Notes under the pieces: generated by a model
The model's database searches: none
What the model was told of the DNA's origin: nothing
Seen by the model: only the letters and a program-made list of their open reading frames with translations
NCBI GenBank assembly: GCA_040756085.1
Contig: JBFMAE010000201.1
Span: forward strand, 1-9,693
Direction: 5' to 3'
Length of the DNA stretch: 9,693 nucleotides
DNA from: JBFMAE01 sp040756085
GTDB taxonomy: Bacteria; Desulfobacterota; BSN033; UBA1163
Translations under genes and position numbers: made by a program
Shown: one piece after another, positions 7,701-9,693 of the stretch
How positions within the stretch are numbered: the first letter of the stretch is position 1
Layout: the number at the start of each line of letters is the position of its first letter

Positions 7701-7852
7701 CTGGAGGTGAGGTGAGGGCCGGGATGGGAAGAGCTATATTCGGTGGCATGTTTGCCTCAACGCTCCTCACCCTGTTTGTCGTCCCGGTAGCCTATACCCT
7801 GCTCGATGATTTTCAGGGCAAAATAAGGGATCTGTTTAAAAGAAAAAAATAA
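4784..7852 (+). CDS. RND multidrug efflux transporter, HAE1-type permease subunit
   Basis: The product is 1022 residues, close to the usual ~1040 for AcrB-like pumps. The ATG is the first start after an in-frame TAG at 4772. The AcrB plan is complete: TM1 at about 10-30, periplasmic porter/docking loop 31-335, TM2-TM6 at about 336-483, TM7 at about 521-541, a second periplasmic loop to about 845, and TM8-TM12 at about 848-1006. Family landmarks include FLSDTSVKRPVVATM at the N-terminus, GIDLYPQVDFP, MMVGVVIDNTVIVLEN in TM4, LVVKNSILLVDY in TM10, and RPILMTAVTTMLGVLPVAL in TM11. The proton-relay Lys (K919) and Thr (T956) are present. The TM4 acidic pair is Asp399-Asn400, so only the equivalent of AcrB Asp407 remains acidic. 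The protein should be an inner-membrane trimer exporting hydrophobic or amphiphilic compounds by proton antiport with the upstream adaptor and channel. TM4 lacks the HME metal-pump form, so drug-type export is favoured, but the substrate is unknown. Confidence 0.95.
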   Translation: MFLSDTSVKRPVVATMITLALVFFGVLGYQRIGIDLYPQVDFPMVTITTTLFGAAPEVMDTDVTDPIEEQVNTIEGVKHITSTSGHGFSQIVVEFELYRDIDSAVQDVRAKVDVAKRKLPADIDPPIIDKLDINARPILWLSVSGNLPSQKLGMLADEVLRPQFESIKGVGNVMLGGYTKREIRVWLDGKRLEAYRLTSNDVARAFYTKNIELPGGIIESVDREFAVRNLGELRNIEEFNNLIITYQNGAPVRLKNVGWAEDGTEPVRTIARFNRVPAVGMGIIPRSGANVVEVARWVTAKLDEIRKTLPSGVDIHISMDTSKFIEEAILDVQYDIFFGGLLAAGIMFIFLLNIRSTIIAAISIPTSLITSFGIMHFMGFTMNYMTMLALSMMVGVVIDNTVIVLENAYRHMEEGADPMMAAKEGTSEIAFAAMAATFSIAAVFIPVAFMGGMIGRFFYQFGVTVAASVIASLVVALILIPMLCSRFLKLESKHGRVYQFFDQTYNRLENRYRGALAFCLRYCWLIVLVAALMFIGSVAILMNLKREFVPKSDEGRFIIRLETPVGSTPFYTDEKLRRVEDLVLVVPETEKVFVALGIGERKEVNKGFVVVTLKDRKERKWSQHQIMAEMRKRLRTMPGFKAYVENISPVATAGRRGAPLQLDIKGAEMEKLEKISNRIVEEVMRSPGIVDVSSDLELTKPEVRVLIDRNKAADVGVDVREISSVVQQLIGGQEVSKFKDVERAKRYDVRVRLIKDQRMSPEDISQISIRTPKGGLIKLTQVVNIEEGIGPNLINRKDRQRNVTIYADTAGGKTLGEAISDVEASAKNYIPSDYSYSFTGQAEAFKESFQYLIMGLIQAIIIIYMILAMQFNSFLHPFTIMLALPLSTVGAFATLYLTGDTISIISMIGMITLTALVVKNSILLVDYTNTLRERGMERDQAVLRAAPIRLRPILMTAVTTMLGVLPVALGYSAGGEVRAGMGRAIFGGMFASTLLTLFVVPVAYTLLDDFQGKIRDLFKRKK

Positions 7853-8047
7853 TAACACTTGAGTATAAGGTACTATCAACGCGCATTGCCTTTCCTCGGC
7901 AGGAGCGGGTCTCACTGTAGAAGCGATCAAATGATGGTGGTTGAGAGGAGAATATCGTTATCAACACATCTCGGATCAGTTCGATCATGAATAGGGATTA
8001 AATACACACACTTTCATTTTAGGCATATCTTTTTAGGAAGGAAATAA

Positions 8048-8064
8048 CCGGCATAAAGATTGCA
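8048..8064 (+). promoter_or_regulatory. Candidate sigma-54 (-24/-12) promoter
   Basis: The sequence CCGGCATAAAGATTGCA has the invariant GG (8050-8051) and GC (8062-8063) with exactly 10 nt between them. GGCA and TTGCA match the consensus TGGCAC-N5-TTGCA. The predicted start of transcription is near 8075, giving a leader of about 145 nt before the lytic transglycosylase gene. A sigma-54 promoter would need an enhancer-binding activator, and no such gene is in the window. Confidence 0.5.
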
Positions 8065-8094
8065 TATTTTATTATTGCCCAATTAACCCTAATT

Positions 8095-8128
8095 TTAGAA
8101 ATTCCTTTAATTTTAAGGGATTTTCTAA
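8095..8128 (+). repeat. 34-nt near-perfect dyad in the leader
   Basis: TTAGAAATTCCTTTAA (8095-8110) and TTAAGGGATTTTCTAA (8113-8128) are 16-nt arms pairing at 14 Watson-Crick positions plus one G-U wobble, with one mismatch and a 2-nt centre. It lies about 20 nt downstream of the start expected for the sigma-54 promoter and 30 nt upstream of the sigma-70 -35 box. It could be an RNA stem-loop or a protein-binding site. No T-run follows, so it is not a classical terminator. Confidence 0.6.
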
Positions 8129-8157
8129 TTTAAAGAATTATTACGGTTTAAATCCCG

Positions 8158-8193
8158 TTGACAAAAGTGATAAATCATGGTATTTTTTTGTCA
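8158..8193 (+). promoter_or_regulatory. Sigma-70 promoter with extended -10, bracketed by an inverted repeat
   Basis: TTGACA (8158-8163) is followed after 17 bp by TATTTT (8181-8186), preceded by TGG (8178-8180), an extended -10 TGn motif. Transcription would start near 8193, about 27 nt before the lytic transglycosylase ATG. TGACAAAA (8159-8166) and TTTTGTCA (8186-8193) are a perfect 8-bp inverted repeat covering the -35 box and the start point, a possible operator. Confidence 0.6.
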
Positions 8194-8219
8194 GTTTTAT
8201 GGGTGAGGATTGACATTTT

Positions 8220-8816
8220 ATGAAACATGCAATCGCTTTTTTTTTATTTTTAGTCCTTCTATTTTTAGCAATCCCCGCTTCAGCCGGGATTTACCGGTAT
8301 GAAGATGAAAGAGGGGTGATCCATTTCACCAATTGTCCAAGAGACCCCAGATTCAAACTCTATATCCGGGAGAGCAAGGAGGATGTGGGAGAAGAGACCC
8401 ATTCCTCCTCCGGCATCCCCGCAAAAGATTTAAATCATTATGATTCATTGATTTCTGAGTTTTCAAGAAAATATCAGGTCGATTTTGCTCTGATCAAAGC
8501 GATGATCCGGGCAGAATCTGGATTCAACCCATTCGCTGTTTCGAGAAAGGGGGCGAAGGGGCTGATGCAATTGATGCCAGAAACCGCCCTTCGAATGAGT
8601 ATATCGAATGTTTTTAGCCCTCGGGAGAATATTGAGGGTGGGGTGCGCTATTTTAAGTATCTCCTTTCTCTTTTTAATAATGACCTGCGACTCTCCTTGG
8701 CCGCCTATAACGCAGGGGAGAACCTCGTTTTTGAACGCCGTTCGATCCCCCCTTATCGTGAAACGATGGAATATGTTCGAAGAGTGTTGAACTATTATCA
8801 ATCCTATAAGCAATAG
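8220..8816 (+). CDS. Secreted DUF4124-SLT lytic transglycosylase
   Basis: The product is 198 residues. ATG 8220 is the first start after an in-frame TGA at 8211, with a modest SD (GAGG, 8205-8208). A Sec signal peptide (FFLFLVLLFLAIPASA) probably ends after residue 22. The mature protein opens with a short DUF4124-like strand motif, GIYRYEDERGVIHFTN (23-38), then a polar linker to about 70. An SLT (goose-lysozyme-like) domain fills about 74-195. Its catalytic glutamate is E99 in IRAESGFNPFAVSRKGAKG, followed by GLMQLMP (114-120) and the substrate-cleft motif AAYNAGEN (161-168). Such enzymes cleave the MurNAc-GlcNAc bond of peptidoglycan with formation of 1,6-anhydroMurNAc, for wall remodelling or insertion of envelope machines. 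No lipobox is seen, so it should be a soluble periplasmic protein. It stands alone after a long control region with two promoter candidates, suggesting regulated expression. The next gene, pgsA, follows after 72 nt and may share the transcript. Confidence 0.92.
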   Translation: MKHAIAFFLFLVLLFLAIPASAGIYRYEDERGVIHFTNCPRDPRFKLYIRESKEDVGEETHSSSGIPAKDLNHYDSLISEFSRKYQVDFALIKAMIRAESGFNPFAVSRKGAKGLMQLMPETALRMSISNVFSPRENIEGGVRYFKYLLSLFNNDLRLSLAAYNAGENLVFERRSIPPYRETMEYVRRVLNYYQSYKQ

Positions 8817-8888
8817 CCCTGGAACATGAATTTCTGCCTTCTGTCCGCCTCAGAGAGAACAGCAATCAGGTGGTAGAAAGACCCTTTC

Positions 8889-9452
8889 ATGGAAAAACTG
8901 AATCGCCAACAGATATTGAGCCTGCCAAACGGGGTAACTATCATCCGGGTTCTCGCCATTCCCGTCATCCTTTTCCTGCTCTTTTATCCCGGAAAAACCT
9001 ATCAACTCATTACCGCACTCTTCTTTCTATTGGTGGCAATTACTGACACACTAGATGGATATCTTGCCAGAAAACGTGGGATGGTGACCACCCTGGGAAA
9101 ATTTCTGGACCCACTCGCTGATAAACTCCTGATCGTCACCGCACTCATCGCTCTCATCCCGACCAGAGAGATTCCAGCCTGGATGGTTATTGTGATTGTC
9201 GGTAGAGAAATTTCGGTCACAGGATTGAGAGGGATTGCTGTCTCCCAGGGCATCGTTATTTCTGCCAGCACATTGGGAAAATACAAGACGGTCTTTCAGG
9301 TTGTTTCCATTTCACTCCTCATCCTCAATGGAAAATATTTTTCTATCGATTTTTACAAGGTAGGAATGGTTCTTCTTTGGGTCGCTTTGGGGGTAGCCCT
9401 TTTCTCCGCGATCGACTATTTCAAAAAATTCTTAAAAGCTATCATCGTCTAG
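8889..9452 (+). CDS. pgsA: CDP-diacylglycerol--glycerol-3-phosphate 3-phosphatidyltransferase
   Basis: The product is 187 residues, typical of PgsA. ATG 8889 is the first start after an in-frame TAG at 8874. The only SD-like word, AGGTGG (8868-8873), is 15 nt away, so initiation looks weak. The CDP-alcohol phosphatidyltransferase signature D-x2-DG-x2-AR-x8-G-x3-D-x3-D is perfect: D53, D56, G57, A60, R61, G70, D74 and D78. The bacterial PgsA N-terminus, LPNGVTIIRVLAIPVILFL (12-30), is also present. About five to six hydrophobic helices make it an inner-membrane protein. It transfers glycerol-3-phosphate to CDP-diacylglycerol, releasing CMP, to give phosphatidylglycerophosphate, the committed step to phosphatidylglycerol and cardiolipin. 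The four carboxylates bind the divalent metals. Phosphatidylinositol-phosphate or cardiolipin synthases of the same superfamily are alternatives, but the N-terminal signature and length favour PgsA. Confidence 0.92.
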   Translation: MEKLNRQQILSLPNGVTIIRVLAIPVILFLLFYPGKTYQLITALFFLLVAITDTLDGYLARKRGMVTTLGKFLDPLADKLLIVTALIALIPTREIPAWMVIVIVGREISVTGLRGIAVSQGIVISASTLGKYKTVFQVVSISLLILNGKYFSIDFYKVGMVLLWVALGVALFSAIDYFKKFLKAIIV

Positions 9453-9501
9453 GTTGAAAAGCACGACAATTCAGAATGTTGGTGATATCAGGGTTTTTAC
9501 T

Positions 9502-9553
9502 CCGAACTCCTGTACGGAACGGTTTCAAACCGTTCCCTCCCGAACTCCGAACT
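9502..9553 (+). repeat. Hairpin flanked by CCGAACT direct repeats, probable dispersed intergenic element
   Basis: GGAACGGTTT (9516-9525) and AAACCGTTCC (9527-9536) form a perfect 10-bp stem with a 1-nt centre. The word CCGAACTCC occurs at 9502-9510 and again at 9540-9548, with a further CCGAACT at 9547-9553, so the hairpin is framed by direct repeats. No T-run follows, so a terminator is unlikely. The rest of 9453-9693 is AT-rich and holds no gene I can support. Confidence 0.55.
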
Positions 9554-9693
9554 GCTTTAAGATTTCACTGGAGTTTCCTGAGTTTTTGATATCAATTTTT
9601 TCTAATCTATTGAAACTGTTTGGTTAATTAAGAATTCACATGTTGGAAGGAAATTTTTTGCCAAGGCTAAAGATTCCTGAGTAAAATATCTGC

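Larger units (their letters stand above)
7853..8219. other. 367-nt non-coding regulatory region between efflux operon and lytic transglycosylase
   Basis: No credible gene fits here; the longest ATG frame I checked, from about 7931, is only 19 codons. The first 190 nt hold no clear terminator for the efflux operon, only a weak 4-bp TGCC/GGCA hairpin (7887-7901). From about 8040 the base composition turns strongly AT-rich and contains, in order, a sigma-54-type promoter candidate, a 34-nt dyad and a sigma-70-type promoter. These are annotated separately. A GATCA-gttc-GATCA word pair near 7975-7990 could be an upstream activator site but is weak. Confidence 0.6.

Noticed and set aside
7887..7901. 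TGCC/GGCA hairpin considered as the efflux operon terminator.
   Set aside because: The stem is only 4 bp and lacks a following T-run.
8210..8238. A second TTGACA at 8210-8215, just before the lytic transglycosylase start.
   Set aside because: No -10-like sequence lies at suitable spacing, and a start there would be inside the coding region.
9648..9663. GG...GC pattern near the window end resembling a sigma-54 promoter.
   Set aside because: The GG to GC gap is 9 nt rather than the strict 10, and no downstream gene is visible.
9640..9684. Short ATG frame (14 codons) near the end of the window.
   Set aside because: It ends in TAA after 14 codons, has no family features and no clear ribosome site.

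Overview
All recognisable genes in this window lie on the + strand. The outer-membrane efflux channel, the RND pump, the periplasmic lytic transglycosylase and a bacterial phosphatidylglycerophosphate synthase together indicate a Gram-negative bacterium. The gene style, short SD-led overlaps and a sigma-54-type promoter would fit a deltaproteobacterium-like (Desulfobacterota-type) or related lineage. That placement is inference: there is no rRNA or other marker here.

Region 1 (1-1427) is a tightly packed, probably co-transcribed trio: the C-terminal half of a DUF72 (YecE-like) protein, a PhoU-like helical protein that seems to have lost the usual metal ligands, and a DUF488 protein. The first junction overlaps by 1 or 4 nt depending on the start used, and the second by about 35 nt, so translation is probably coupled. 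The biochemical role of the trio is unknown.

Region 2 (about 1459-7852) is a tripartite RND efflux operon with its own regulator: a TetR/AcrR repressor, a TolC-like outer-membrane channel, a lipoprotein membrane-fusion adaptor and a 1022-residue HAE1-type RND transporter. A good sigma-70-like promoter with a dyad next to its -10 sits before the regulator, which suggests autorepression of the whole operon. The channel-adaptor and adaptor-pump gaps each carry a short repeat-like element. The pump has Asp-Asn where AcrB has the Asp407-Asp408 proton-relay pair.

Region 3 (7853-8816) is a 367-nt AT-rich regulatory stretch followed by a secreted DUF4124-SLT lytic transglycosylase. The stretch holds a -24/-12 (sigma-54) promoter candidate, a 34-nt near-perfect dyad, and a sigma-70 promoter with an extended -10 bracketed by an 8-bp inverted repeat.

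Region 4 (8889-9693) is pgsA, for phosphatidylglycerol synthesis, followed by a non-coding tail with a perfect 10-bp hairpin and repeated CCGAACT words that look like a dispersed intergenic repeat.

I see no CRISPR array, rRNA, tRNA, transposase or phage gene. No clearly novel system is evident. The best candidates for new biology are the DUF72/PhoU-like/DUF488 cluster and the dual-promoter control region of the lytic transglycosylase.
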